From NCBI GenBank assembly GCA_027422505.1, contig JAPQWV010000653.1, positions 124,001 to 188,000 on the forward strand: a stretch of 64,000 nucleotides of DNA, written 5' to 3'. This stretch comes from Craterostigma plantagineum. Lineage: Eukaryota; Streptophyta; Magnoliopsida; Lamiales; Linderniaceae. The translations under genes and the position numbers were made by a program. The number at the start of each line of letters is the position of its first letter. Position 1 is the stretch's first letter. The notes under the pieces were generated by a model, which did not search any database, had not been told where the DNA came from, and saw only the letters and a list, made by a program, of their open reading frames with translations. Positions 1 to 10,721 of the stretch are shown piece after piece.

Positions 1-76
1 AACACCACTCATCTAACTCGTTGATTTGGAGTTGCCACTTTCCGCTGGCATCTCCAAAATCAAAAATTCAAGGACT

Positions 77-860
77 TCATCGCCAATAGGCCTTATGCCC
101 GATTTCTACGGGGAGGTGGCACGCCTTCCCATAGACTAATCTATACGGTATAGTGCCTATGGGTGTCTTATATGCAGTCCTATATGCCCATAGTGCATCA
201 TTCAACTTATTCCCCCACTCCCTACGGTTCCCTTCTATGGTCTTTTCTAAAATACGTTTCAACTCACAGTTCACTAATTCGACCTGACCGCACAGCTTGG
301 GGGTGGTAAGCAGTGGATAGGCTGTGTCTAACACCGTAACGCTCTAACGTACCTGCAAACCGGGTGTTATGAAATATGTGTACCCCAATAACTAGTAATG
401 CACCTAGGCGCCCCAAAACACGAAAATATGTTAGAAATCTAACGACTACCCTAGCGTCGTTCGTGGGCAAAGCTTGTGCCGAGGCCCACTTGGACACGTA
501 ATCTACAGCGACTAAGATGTACTTATTATAGGAGCTGGGAAATGGACCCATGACACGTCAAAAATCTCACAACCAATATAAAGTTCTGAGGTATTTCGTC
601 ACGTTTCGTGAGATTACCTACGCGCTGACACTGATCACACGTGTCAACGTACCTTTGGACATCTTCGAAGATCGTAGGCCAGTAGAATTCGCTCTCCAGC
701 ATCTTCTGAGCGGTTCAGTTGGCCGTATAGTGCCCTCCGGTTGGTCCATTGTGACAATGCCTAAGAATCTGTGTCGTCTCAAGGAAGGAAACACATCGCC
801 GTATCACCTGGTCCGCACATCGCCTGAAAAAAACGGATCTTCCCAAAAGTAGTACTTCAG
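77..860 (-). pseudogene. Athila-1 integrase remnant
   Basis: This is the integrase region of Athila-1 pol, which in an active element would join element cDNA to host DNA in the nucleus. Two overlapping frames carry it. The upstream one (551-264) contains VAVDYVSKW with the first catalytic Asp, and later LSTAYHPQ. The downstream one (334-77) contains GQVELVN, the [12 protein letters not shown] stretch and [10 protein letters not shown]. The second catalytic Asp region, normally SD-x-G-x-HF, reads IGVHIF, so that Asp is lost. The N-terminal zinc-binding part between about 600 and 860 is only faintly readable and broken by stops. The integrase cannot be functional. The family is clear; the exact limits are not. 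Confidence 0.82.
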
Positions 861-881
861 GTCAGAAAAGAATTTATTCTT

Positions 882-1400
882 TTACTGACTCGTGTACTCC
901 TTTGGTAAGACCCTCGCAACAAGATAGTTAGCATAGTCAGCAAACCAAGGAGTATCGTCACTTACCACTTGTATTGAGTACAAGTGCTCGCCTGGAACTC
1001 TGTCGTGTATTGTCCTTCCGTCCTTGTGATATATTTCTGACTCCTCTAGTCGAGAAATGTGATCCGCAGCCAAATTTTCTGCACCTTTGTTGTCACGGAT
1101 CTCTATGTCGAACTCTTGAAGGAGTAGGATCCACCTGATCAGCCGGGGCTTCGCATCTGGCTTTGCTAACAAGTATTTAAGAGCAGAGTGGTAAACACAA
1201 TAACCTTAGATAGGATAAGATATGACCTGAATTTGTCGAAGGCGAACATGACGGCTAACAACTCATTTTCAGTGGTCGTGTAATTAGCTTGGGCTACTTC
1301 TAACGTCTTACTCTCATAGTAGATCGACCTAAAATGGTTTGTCCTTGCGCTGCCCCAACACGACCCCAACTGCATAATCTAGCATCGCACATTAGTTCAA
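882..1400 (-). pseudogene. Athila-1 RNase H remnant
   Basis: This is the RNase H segment between RT and integrase, which would degrade the RNA of the RNA:DNA hybrid during reverse transcription. One frame (1375-1166) holds IYYESKTLEVAQANYTTTEN and ELLAVMFAFDKFRSYL, the usual sequence around the RNase H catalytic Glu in Ty3/gypsy elements. A second frame (1172-882) holds RLIRWILLLQEFDIEIRDNKG followed by NLAADHISRLE, which is the end of RNase H and its catalytic Asp region. A frame change near 1170 separates them. It lies directly downstream of RT on the same strand. It is inactive because it is broken. Confidence 0.82.
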
Positions 1401-2238
1401 AGGGCAGCCCCCCTTCGGGTCGGCAATAATTGGTGTTGCGTTAAGTCGCTCCTTCAGTTAATTAAATGCATGCAAGCACTCATCATTAAACTCAAATGGT
1501 GCATCATTCTCAAGCAATCTAGACATGGGACGTGCAATCTTAGAAATTCCTTAATAGACCTACGATAGAATCCACCATGTCTTAGAAAACTCCTAATAGA
1601 CTTCATGTTCAAGGGGATGGATAACTTTTCTATCGTCTCTAACTTAGCTCGGTCGACTTGGATTCCTTTAGAGGAAATCTTATGGCCCAGAACTATGCCC
1701 TCTCGAACCATGAAGTGACACCTTTCCCAATTAAGTGCCAAGTTCGTCTCCTCCCATCGTGCGAGTACGAGCTTCAAATTGGATAAGCATACATCAAACG
1801 ACGACCCAAACACAGAAAAGTCATCCATAAATACCTCCATTACATCACCTACAACTCGTCAAATATGGTCGTTATGCATCGCTGAAAGGTGGCTGGGGCA
1901 TTGCAAAGATAGAATGGCATCCTTCTTTACGCAAACGTCCAAAACGGGCAACTGAAGGTGGTCTTCCTGGTCCTATGGTGCTTTTGGAATCTGCAGATAT
2001 CCTGACAAGCCATCAAGAAAACAATAGAATGAGTGATCGGATAATTTTTCTAACATCTGATCAATAAACGGTAAAGGAACATGATATTTTCTCGTGGCGT
2101 TGTTCAACTTCCTGTAGTCAATACAAACACGCCACCTAATCACGGTCCTCGTCGGAATCAACTCGTTCTCTTCGTTGGCGATGACTGTCATGCCTCCCTT
2201 ACTTGGGACCACTTGGACCGGGCTGACCCATGCGCTAT

Positions 2239-3891
2239 TGATCGCGTGCGTGTGTGTTTAAATAAAGGTTCGTGCGAGTACGTCAAGTAATAATTAAAAC
2301 AAATATATTATAACTAGAATCACGCGCGATAGGCAGTGTACCTATCGTTTGTAATATAGCTATAGTGAATATCCGAGTATCGAACACGAGGAATAAAATG
2401 AATACTAGTATTAACCTATCGACTCGATATTTAGCTTAAATAAAATAGCAGGATTTGTTTATACTACAAACTAATTTAACAGAGCAACTTAAAGGATTGG
2501 AAGATTAAGGAAGTACAACTAGAAATATACGAGTGACTTAAGATGACAAATATGTGTTCGGGGTTCGGATCCCGCTAGGTGCTGTCCGCTAAGGCTGCGG
2601 AATATCTCTCCTACGTGATTATCGACTAAATCGCAGTAATTTCCTACCCACTCACGGATTTGCTGTCGCCCTAAACGTTCGTGGGAATCTAAGTTTAGCG
2701 ATTACTAAACGGCGAGGATCGAATATTTGCTATCGCCCTATACTCGAATCCTAAGGTCTATGAACGGCCTAATCGTTATTTAGCTATCGCCCTAAACGAT
2801 GTACCACACATTCATATCAACACATAGACATATTGAGACAAAGAAGCAATATCATAGAACGATAAACAATCGAATACACGTGTTCACGATTATCCTACGC
2901 CTTAACTACGACATAATCCAATGTTCATCTACTCCCAAACACACAAGAGGATTAGCTACTCATATTAGGCAAAACAACAACGAGATTCAAAGTTAACAAG
3001 GATAGAGAACTCATAAAAACTTCCCTAAGAAGTGAATATGCCGTTTCTGAGGTGGAGCTCTCGTTCCTCGATCGACTAGGCGTGGCTTCGTTGTTGGATC
3101 GTCCCTTAAGCTTCTCCGAATCACGAGTCTACTTCTAGTGTTCTTCCTCCTCTCCTTTTCTACAAGTATTCGTACCTATGGAGTTGTCTTTGAGTTCTGA
3201 GAAGAAATCCCCTTTTATGCTTCGAATTTGGGCCAAAACACTGAAATTTGGCACGTTCACAGCCTCTTAATGGGCCTTCACGGCTGTGAACTATGCATTT
3301 AGGCTGACGTTTCGCCTTGTTAAACCCTTCACGGCCTCGTACAATAGGAGTCACGGCCGTGACGGCGGCTTAAACACTAAATATTGACTTTCTGGCGTGA
3401 GTCTCGGCTTCTTACATGAGAAGTCACGGCCGTGAAGTGGCGAAAATTTCTTCTTCGAGCTTTCTGTCGACATTCACGGCCTCATTCCTGCCTAGTCACG
3501 GTCGTGACTGAGGGCAGTGCAAATATGCAATGTCTTTTCCGGGTCTCACGGCCTCATTCACGGCCGTGAACACGTTGAGAGAGGATTTGATTCGTTTCTG
3601 CCTCAATTCACGGGTACGCACACGGAGTTCACGGCCGTGAACCCTGAGTGTTATGCCTTTTGAGCTTGCTGCCGTCGTTCACGGCTTCTTGCGAGTTGGT
3701 TCACAGTCGTGACGTGTGACTGGCAGCTTCATACTTGATCCTTTGCGTACCGTTTTCGCCTCAATAACCATTCGAGGGTCCTACAATATTTAAATGGGTG
3801 TAAACAGAGCCAAGAAAATGCATGGAAGGACCAAAAATATCCTATTATAACCCACTAAATATACAATAAACGTATTAAAATACGTTTATCA
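2239..3891 (-). mobile_element. Solo Athila-family LTR inserted in Athila-1 RT
   Basis: This 1653 bp LTR matches the Athila-1 5' LTR in order and in many blocks: the GATAGG hairpin, the AGGGCGACA blocks, the CACGGCC array and the terminal inverted repeat. Its plus-strand ends are tgatcgc and tttatca. The 5 bp gctat occurs at 2234-2238 and again at 3892-3896, a perfect target site duplication. No internal region is present, so it is a solo LTR left by LTR-LTR recombination after insertion. It lies in the same orientation as its host element. Confidence 0.93.
3256..3712. repeat. 72 bp periodic array of paired CACGGCC/TCACGGCCGTGA sites
   Basis: Site centres that I located are 3262, 3283, 3334, 3356, 3407, 3429, 3479, 3501, 3551, 3563, 3613, 3634, 3684 and 3706. 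Sites come in pairs 21-22 bp apart, with 50-51 bp between pairs, giving a repeat of 71-73 bp. One pair is shortened by 10 bp (3551/3563). On the plus strand the left member is usually a half site (cacggcct) and the right member a full or nearly full palindrome. Sequence between the sites is not conserved. Confidence 0.9.
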
Positions 3892-4524
3892 GCTATCTAG
3901 AATGGGGTAAATCACCCCTGCGTCTAGTAGCTTAATCACCTCCCTCTTGACAATGTCTTTCATGTTGGGATTGAGTCACCTTTGACGTTGAGCGACCGGC
4001 TTGAAATTGTTCTCCACGAGGATCTTGTGCGTACAGTAGCTCTGGTTGATACCTCTGATGTCGGATATCTTCCATGCCAAGGCCTTCTTGTGCGCTCCCA
4101 ACACGTCCAAGAGCTGGCCCTTCTGTCCGTCGTTGAGGCTTGATGAGATGATGACCGGTAGCCCTCTGTTGCTGCCAAGAAACGTGTACTCGATGAGGTC
4201 GGGCAGCAGCTTCAACTCTAGGACTGGTGGCTCTTCGACTGAACTCTTTTCCTTGTCCTCTTCGCTGCTTTTGTCGATGGCTATTATGGGCTCGTCGACC
4301 TCCTCGCATTCGTTGATTGCCATAATCATTCTTATGTCCTCCTCGCTCAAAACCTGTGATAGAACTTGCATAGAAAAGAGAAAATCGTGCTCAAAAGCGT
4401 CTAAGTAATAACATTGATCATCATGCTCGTTACTCTTTTTCATCGAATCAGCCATAGTAAACGTAACTTTTTCACCATCTACAATCAAAGATAATGTGCC
4501 ATTCATAACATCTATCGTAGTCTC

Positions 4525-4857
4525 TCATGTAGCTAAGAACGATTTACCTAGAATCAATGGGACATTATCGTCCTCTTCCATGTCTAAGATAACGAAATCA
4601 GCATGAATCACGAACATATCTACCTTAACTAGGACATCCTTGATAACACCTCGATGATACATTAATGATCTAGGCGCTAAACATGAAATATGCATCAAAT
4701 TAATGCTAGCCCCTGGATTAGCTAAAGCACGATTAACTACTAAATCTCCTATAAGACAGGGAATAGTAAAACTCCCTAGGTCCTTGAGCTTCTTCGGCAG
4801 CTTGCTTGGAGCATCGTCGAGCACTCTCCTCGTAGGCTTACCGTGACACGTGTTCAA
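4525..4857 (-). pseudogene. Athila-1 aspartic protease remnant
   Basis: This retropepsin-like segment would cleave the Gag-Pol polyprotein. The readable frame has KDLGSFTIPCLIGDLVVNRAL, then NPGASINLM where the family has D-[LP]-GA/T-S, then VKVDMFVIHADFVILDMEEDD and VPLILGKSFLAT. The catalytic Asp of the D-x-G-[AT]-S motif is Asn here. Compared with Athila-2 at 63450-64000, about 17 codons between the GAS motif and GVIKDVLVK are missing. Both defects would abolish activity. It lies between gag and RT on the minus strand, as expected. A stop and frame break near 4510 separate it from RT. Confidence 0.83.
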
Positions 4858-4869
4858 GCTTACTTCTGT

Positions 4870-6606
4870 TCGTCAGCAGGTCCTTCATGAACTTAGCGAA
4901 GCTGTGGATCTGTGTTATAGCTTCAACCAACGGTAAGTTAATATGTAATTCCTCACACATACTCATAAATTTACCAAACTGCGTCTCATCTTGTCTTTCT
5001 TCAATCGAGCTGGGTAAGGGACCTTCGGCTGGTATGGCTTCACTGGTGGCCGCTGGATCTTCTTCGTCTTTTCCTTTTCAGGCTCGACCTTCTCCTTCTC
5101 AGCTTCGGCCTTCTCGACATTGTCGCCTCTGATTTCCTCCACTTGAGGCTCGCCATGGCTCCCAAAGTTGGTGATCCTTCGCCTTCTTCTCGGCAGGCAC
5201 TTCTTGCAATTCTCGTCCGTTCCTCAAGGTCACAACCTCGCAATACTCCTTTGGGTTCGGCTCGGTATAGCTCGAAAGTGATCCCTGACTATGCCCTGCC
5301 CATCTGGCCCACCTGTTGCTCCAGCTTCTTGAGCGAGGCGTCTATGTTCTAGGCACGTATGTCGTTCGCTTCCATATACTCATCCATTCCATCTTCATCA
5401 TTCGAGTCTCATGGGTGCGTGGTGTTTCTGAAATTTGTGAGGAGCGTCTTCACCACGTCCTTCATCTCCTTCATATTGTTGGATCTGAGCCCGCGGGTGC
5501 GTTCTGGTATGGTCGTGGCGTTCCGTTTTGGAAACCGGGTGGTCTAGGCTGAAATCCTAGGGGTCCTTGCCCCTGGTGGTTCTGATTCCCAATGCCAAGT
5601 TGGGATGCGCTCGTGGTTGGTAACTCCATTGGCCGCCTTGGTAATTTCCCATGTAGCCTACATGCTCTAGGGGCTGCCAGAGTTGGCGTTCGAATGTCTC
5701 GTGGGCTGCGTCACAAATCCCACACAACGGCATGTACAGTGCATGTTGTGTCGGTGCGGTGGTCGTCACGGCGTTCACGGGCTGTGTTAGCCCGAATTTT
5801 GGAAGTAGTGCACCAATCACCGTTTGTAACTGAGAGTTCGTCGCTGCAATTTGTTGCTGGAGCACCTCAAATTTGGGATTCGTGGTCGTCTCCTCGCTTA
5901 CTTCGAATACGCCTGGCGTCTTCATCCTCGTATTGCCACTCATGAAACTCTTCCTTTAGTAGTCCTCAATCAATTCCAAGCGTCGATCGCACCGAGCTTC
6001 ACGAGCCCTCCTCCCGCAGCTCAATCTAGCATGTGAACAGTCCGATCATTGAGCCCCTCGTGGAAGTGGTTGATCTGGGCTGCCTTCAACATCCCCTATT
6101 GCGGGCACTTCTTCAGTAGCGCCTTCTATTGCTCCCATACCTCGTAGAGATTTTCTGAATCCTTCTGGTGGAAAGGGAGATATCCATCTTCAACCTTAGA
6201 ACCTTTGACAATGGGAAATAATGGCCAATGAACGCGGCTCGAAGCTCTTACCAAGTAGTGATTGATCTGGGCGGCAACATCTCCAACCAGTCCTTCGCCC
6301 TGAACTTGAGTGATAATAGGAATAACATAAGCTTGATTGCATCGTTCGAGACCCCATTAATCTTGATGGTGTCACTATCAGAAAGGCCTTCAGGTGCGAG
6401 TAAGGATCGTTGTCTAGGTTTCCCTCAAACTGGGCCGACTGGAAAATCATCTGAAGCCAAGAATGCTTCAGCTCGAAGTTGTTGTTCTCGATCGGCGGAG
6501 TAGCAATCGCCGATTCTATACCAGCTAGTGCGGTGTTCTTGAGCAGATCTTGTAGTGACTGCTCCTCATCTAGAACGTTGTGGACAGGCACTCTATGGTC
6601 TGCCAT
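4870..6606 (-). pseudogene. Athila-1 gag remnant
   Basis: This is the structural polyprotein that forms virus-like particles. The start at 6606 (MADHRVPVH) matches the Athila-2 gag start at 61544. The N-terminal frame has NNFELKHSWLQMIFQSAQFEG and HLKAFLIVT, the conserved start of the Athila capsid domain. A later frame (5943-5557) has NTRMKTPGVFEVSEE, then QQQIAATNSQLQTVIGALLPK, and a degenerate zinc knuckle CGICDAAHETFERQ in which the final Cys is lost. A low-complexity, charged C-terminal part lies at about 5040-5250. Frame changes and stops between these segments make it a pseudogene. The gag-protease junction is not sharp. Confidence 0.82.
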
Positions 6607-6992
6607 CTCTGCTTCTGTATTTGGGTTATCTACGGATGCCTCTACACTAGAGTATTGGGTTGAGAGCTGTCCTCTGAGTAGTTGACTAACGGTTCCTGAC
6701 AGCTGGTGGTCACTCCTTCTGTATCGTACCTAAATTGCCTTCGTAACTTTCACTCGAAATCTAGGTATGCATCAACAATAGGACCAAATGGATGACTTCG
6801 GGTCATTCACTGCTGAATCGTACCTTCAATAAGCAAAAACAAGTATTACCGAAGAAACAGATAAAGTCGTCAAAGAAACAACTAAGGTAGTATGTTATAG
6901 AAACACGAATAACGCAAATACTGAAAAACTAAGAAAGCGTCAAATAATGTGGCTTAAGTACCAAACTATGGTGTTCTTAATATCGATCTATT
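6607..6992 (-). other. Athila-1 5' untranslated leader
   Basis: This noncoding stretch lies between the primer-binding site and the gag start. I see no open frame or recognisable motif in it. It corresponds to the shorter leader at 61386-61543 of Athila-2. Confidence 0.6.
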
Positions 6993-7010
6993 CCCTGGCA
7001 ATAGCGTCAA
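6993..7010 (-). other. Primer-binding site, tRNA-Asp type (Athila-1)
   Basis: The reverse complement is a mutated form of TGGCGCCGTTGCCGGGGA, with several transitions, lying five bases inside the LTR end. The intact version is seen at 61368-61385. Complementarity to tRNA-Asp is from general knowledge of plant primer sites. Confidence 0.8.
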
Positions 7011-7015
7011 AAATT

Positions 7016-8494
7016 TGATCGACACGCGATGTACTAATGTAAAGTGCAGATGGGACAAGTGATAAATAAAACGAATACGTAGTTACTATCACGGACGTGC
7101 GATAGGCAGTGGACCTATCGTTTGTAGTGTAGTAAGGTGAGTAAACGAGTATTGAACACGAGGAATAAACTTGATTACTAGTAATAACCTATCCACTCGA
7201 TACCTAGCCTAAATAAGGCGCGCAGATTGTTTTATAAATTAACCTAACAAACCAATCCTAAGGTAACGAGAGATTAAGAGAATACGACTAAACTGATAAG
7301 AGTGCTTTCAGATAAAATAGTGTGCTCGGGATTCGAATCCCGTTAGGTACTATCGACTAAGACAATAAAATATCGTTTCTACGTGATTCTTGACTAAATC
7401 GCAATAGTTTCCTACCCACTCATGAATTTGATATCGCCCTAGACGCTCGTGGAGATATAAGATTCAATAATTACCAACGGCGAGGATCGAGTATTTGCTT
7501 TCGCCCTATACTCGAATCCTATCATCTACGAACGGCCTAATCGTTGTTTAGTTGTCGCCCCAAACGATTTTCCATACATTCATTTTAACACAGACATATT
7601 AAAGGGAAGAAACACTTTTATAGATAGATAAGTAGTCAAAACACACCAGTCATGATAAACATATGTCTTAAATACGAATTAACCTAGCGTTCATCTGATC
7701 CCAAACACAGAAGGAATTTAGCTACTCATGATTGACGGAAAAACGTTGAAAGAAATAGAAAAACAAGAAAGGAAGACTCATGATCTTGAGTACTGATGGA
7801 TCTGGGATGGTATCGTGGATGAATCTTCGTTCCTCATTCAATTCGACGTGATTTCGTCGTTGATCCGCCTCTTGCGCTTCTCGAGTGGAATTCTCTGTTC
7901 TTGCCTCTCTCGTGTCTCACTGTATAGGGCTGAGTTATGATGAGTTGCCCTTCTTGTTTAATTGAAATTGGACTTATATACAGAACTTCGCAACCTTCAC
8001 AGCCTGGGGCATGGGCCTTCACGGCCTGACACTCGTAACTCAGCTTCTCATCGCTCTCTGCCAATTGTCACGGCCTGGTGCACTTGGTTTCACGGCCGTG
8101 ACTATCTCCTTATTGGATTCGCTTCACTCTTTGCCGCGATTCATAGCTTAGTGCTGTGAAGTTCACGGCTGTGACGACAAAGGTCGGTCCTTCTTTAGCT
8201 CACCGCCCTGGTTCACGGTCTGGTGCAGTACCTTTCACGGCCAAGACTCTCTCAGGGTTTGGCTTCTGTCCCTTGTCACGGCCTTGTGCACGAGGCGTCA
8301 CGGCCGTGACGTCTTCTTATTTTCGTCGTACTTGCTCTGTTTTGCCTTATTTTTGCTCCTTTTTCGCCCGATAGCCGTCTAAGGTCCTTCAATATCAAAA
8401 TATGTATAAATAGAGCGAATAAGTGCATACAATGATGTCGGAACTCTATTATAACCCTAAATACTGCAATAAACGTAACGATATACATTTATCC
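7016..8494 (-). repeat. 5' LTR of Athila-1
   Basis: This 1479 bp LTR reads from the start near 8494 (ggataaatg, a decayed TGATAAACG) to TGATC at 7016 beside the primer site. It contains the conserved hairpin at 7100-7120 and the paired-site array at 7997-8310. A TATA-like stretch lies near 7974-7980. The last base of the terminal TG has mutated. The left LTR is outside the window, so LTR divergence cannot be judged. Confidence 0.88.
7997..8310. repeat. 72 bp periodic paired-site array in Athila-1 LTR
   Basis: Site centres are at 8002, 8024, 8073, 8095, 8146, 8168, 8218, 8240, 8281 and 8303. Pairs are 22 bp apart. Gaps between pairs are 49, 51, 50 and 41 bp. The layout is the same as in the solo LTR at 3256-3712, although the spacer sequences differ. 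Confidence 0.9.
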
Positions 8495-10019
8495 GGATTC
8501 ATATTAGACATTTACTTGGGATAAGTTATGTTTTAAGTAGCGTATGTCATGCTTTAAGGTTCCTAACTTTGGATTAGAATAATCTGTGAGTAGCGTTGAA
8601 CGTTTAAAGTGGAAGAGAATTTTTAGAACTCATGAATTCTGGGTAGAATCCTTGTAGAAATTAAGTTCGAATATTTGAGTGTTTCTTTCGATCGAAAGTA
8701 GGAACTTGTAATAAGTTTCGACCGAATTGACTTTAGAACCTAATATGATCAATCGAGTGGCTTGAAGTCCTAAGAATCGGACGATTGTTGGCGGTGAATA
8801 ACGCGGCGAATGTGAGTATAATACATACAAAGTCGGGCAATTTAGAGCCCATAGGACACACGGGGGAACAAAATTTTGATGCTTTATGAACCGGGCGAAA
8901 CCATGATTGAGGCATGCACAAATCGGGCGATTTGGTGGCTTGAGGAACTCTCGGTGAAACCAAGTGATGAACTCGACAAATCGGGCGATTTGCAAGCTCC
9001 CATGAATGTTGAATTGGAGACCATGCAATCGGGCGAATCATGCATTAGGTGATCGGATGAATCAACTCAACCATTTTGTCCTTTCGCTTAGCTACATAAA
9101 ATACTTATTTATTAGATGGAATCGGGCAGATATGGAGCCGAAATGATCGGGCGAAAAGATGATTCAAATGGGACTTCCCCCATGTTACAAATCATGCAAA
9201 CCTAATCTTAGAAACGACCAACTTCCGACGAGCTCTATTATGTCATAATTAAGCACTAACATAACTTAGAATAGAAATCGAATAACTTAGAAATTTAGCA
9301 AACTAGTATAGTCAATTAAATTATTCTAGTCTAGTAAGCTAATTTAGAGATGATACTAATACGTTAATATTTCTATTGGATTGAGCCGTAGGAATTTCCT
9401 GAAGCATTAAGTACACGTGACTCGGACGACAGGTAAGTGGAAAATTCAACTACAACACATGAATTACGTATGTGCATAATTTACGTGACTGTTTGCATCT
9501 ATGATATTATCTGATTTATTACATGACGTGAATTTAATGTTTCACATGAAATGACATGACTAGTATCCCTGCATTATTCACGTAAGCATTTTCATCTGCA
9601 TAAACGAATCACACGAGGGTTACAAGATACGAACATGTGTGATACATGGTCGCCTGTGCGCGATATATAGTTGTCGATATTGGCATCTGATATCGACTCC
9701 CTGTTGATTCACGGCTCTTCTATGCTACCATGGTGACCTATACATCACCAACTTCAAGACAAGACATGTAGCGGGAAGTGCGACCTGGAGGATGCGATCT
9801 GATGGTATAAGCTGCACCGAGGGTATCTTGGGTGTTGGCAACCTCAGAGTAGGCTACCAGCGTGGAAGCGCCCGCGTGTCAGGCCATGGAAAGGCACTTT
9901 AGGATTAAACACAATTCGTATAATAGGGTTAGCCTCTCAATAGGGCCACATTGGGATTGAAAGGCACTTTAGGGATAAACACGAATTGTGCATAGTTAGC
10001 CTCTCAGTGTGTGTACTGT

Positions 10020-10071
<52 letters not shown>

Positions 10072-10580
10072 TATATCCCTAGTGGATTTGAGCTCCATGA
10101 ATGGTGCATAGTAAGATGGAAAGCCGAGGGCCCTAATACATGACAAGACAGACATGACAAGATAAGAAATACGTGAGGACTAGAAAGCATTGGCGTGGAT
10201 GCCCTTGCTAATTACGACACCTGCACAGCATGCATAAGTTCCCACTTACTGAGCTTTATAGCTCATCCCATGTTTTATGTGTTGTACGTTCGATAGAGTC
10301 AGACGCTGAGAAATGTCACGGCTAAGGCAGGCTGACGGCGATGCTCCACGGTCTTTTGAGGGCAAGGTTGTACATGGAGGACGACATGTGGAGCGATATT
10401 AAGACGTTTTGATATTATAGATATTTTGGGGCTTCGGCCTTTGTATAATTAAGACAATGTAAATTACGTTTGGTCGTAATACATTATATTGTAGGAAAAA
10501 GTTTTTGAAATATGGGCTTTTCGCGGCTTACGTTGCAAAAATCCGCCATCAAATATGATTAGAATCCCAAGGTTGTTACA
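8495..10580 (+). repeat. Left-truncated chromovirus LTR (element D)
   Basis: The right end (aaggttgttaca) is followed after two bases by an iMet-type primer site, so this is the 3' part of a 5' LTR. It shares the blocks TGCTCCACGG, TACATGG and TTTGGGGCTTCGG with the other chromovirus LTRs in the window. An array of AATCGGGCGATTT-like motifs lies at about 8780-9150, and a gacaggtaagtgg block at 9428-9440. The left edge is cut by the Athila-1 LTR. No gene is seen in it. Confidence 0.8.
10021..10066. repeat. Compound (AC)n(AT)n microsatellite
   Basis: Five AC repeats run into about 18 AT repeats within the element D LTR. Confidence 0.97.
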
Positions 10581-10582
10581 GG

Positions 10583-10594
10583 TGGTATCAGAGC
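10583..10594 (+). other. Primer-binding site, initiator tRNA-Met type (element D)
   Basis: TGGTATCAGAGC, an exact match to the usual plant tRNA-iMet primer site, begins two bases after the LTR end. Confidence 0.93.
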
Positions 10595-10721
10595 TTAGGT
10601 TAGAGGTACTGTACTGTCCATGTACGGCCGCTCAAAAGTCTGGAGGATCAGCCTTGCCTGTAAGTATTATGCTTGATATAAGTATGTGCTTACAAGCCCA
10701 TTTGTTCGAATTGATTGTAGA

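Larger units (their letters stand above)
1454..4506 (-). pseudogene. Athila-1 reverse transcriptase, split by a solo LTR
   Basis: The N-terminal half is at 3892-4506 and the C-terminal half at 1454-2238, with a solo LTR between. The first half has the linker and ELKLLPDLIEYTFLG, GLPVIISSSLND and HKKALAWKISDIRGI, then the primer-grip region up to the insertion. The second half resumes in the same frame with AWVSPVQVVPSKGG and CIDYRKLNN, and reaches the catalytic box FMDDFSVFG near 1815-1845. Removing the LTR and one copy of the 5 bp target duplication restores frame continuity across the site, so the insertion hit a then-continuous RT. Later frameshifts, such as near 1850-1970, also break it. 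In a live element this enzyme copies element RNA into DNA inside virus-like particles. Confidence 0.87.
1..8494 (-). mobile_element. Athila-like Ty3/gypsy retrotransposon, partial (Athila-1)
   Basis: Read on the minus strand the order is 5' LTR (7016-8494), tRNA-Asp primer site, gag, protease, reverse transcriptase, RNase H and integrase. The 3' end and 3' LTR lie beyond the left edge. The domain order, the GAS-type protease followed by a long linker into RT, and integrase wording such as [12 protein letters not shown] and [10 protein letters not shown] fit the Athila lineage of plant Ty3/gypsy elements. The coding region has many stops and frameshifts, and a solo LTR of the same family interrupts RT. 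It is a dead copy. Lineage is inferred from remembered family motifs, not from a search. Confidence 0.88.

Noticed and set aside
10583..10594. tRNA gene suggested by a tRNA-like end sequence
   Set aside because: Only the 12-base complement of the tRNA 3' end is present, next to an LTR. It is a primer-binding site, not a gene; the same holds for the other primer sites.
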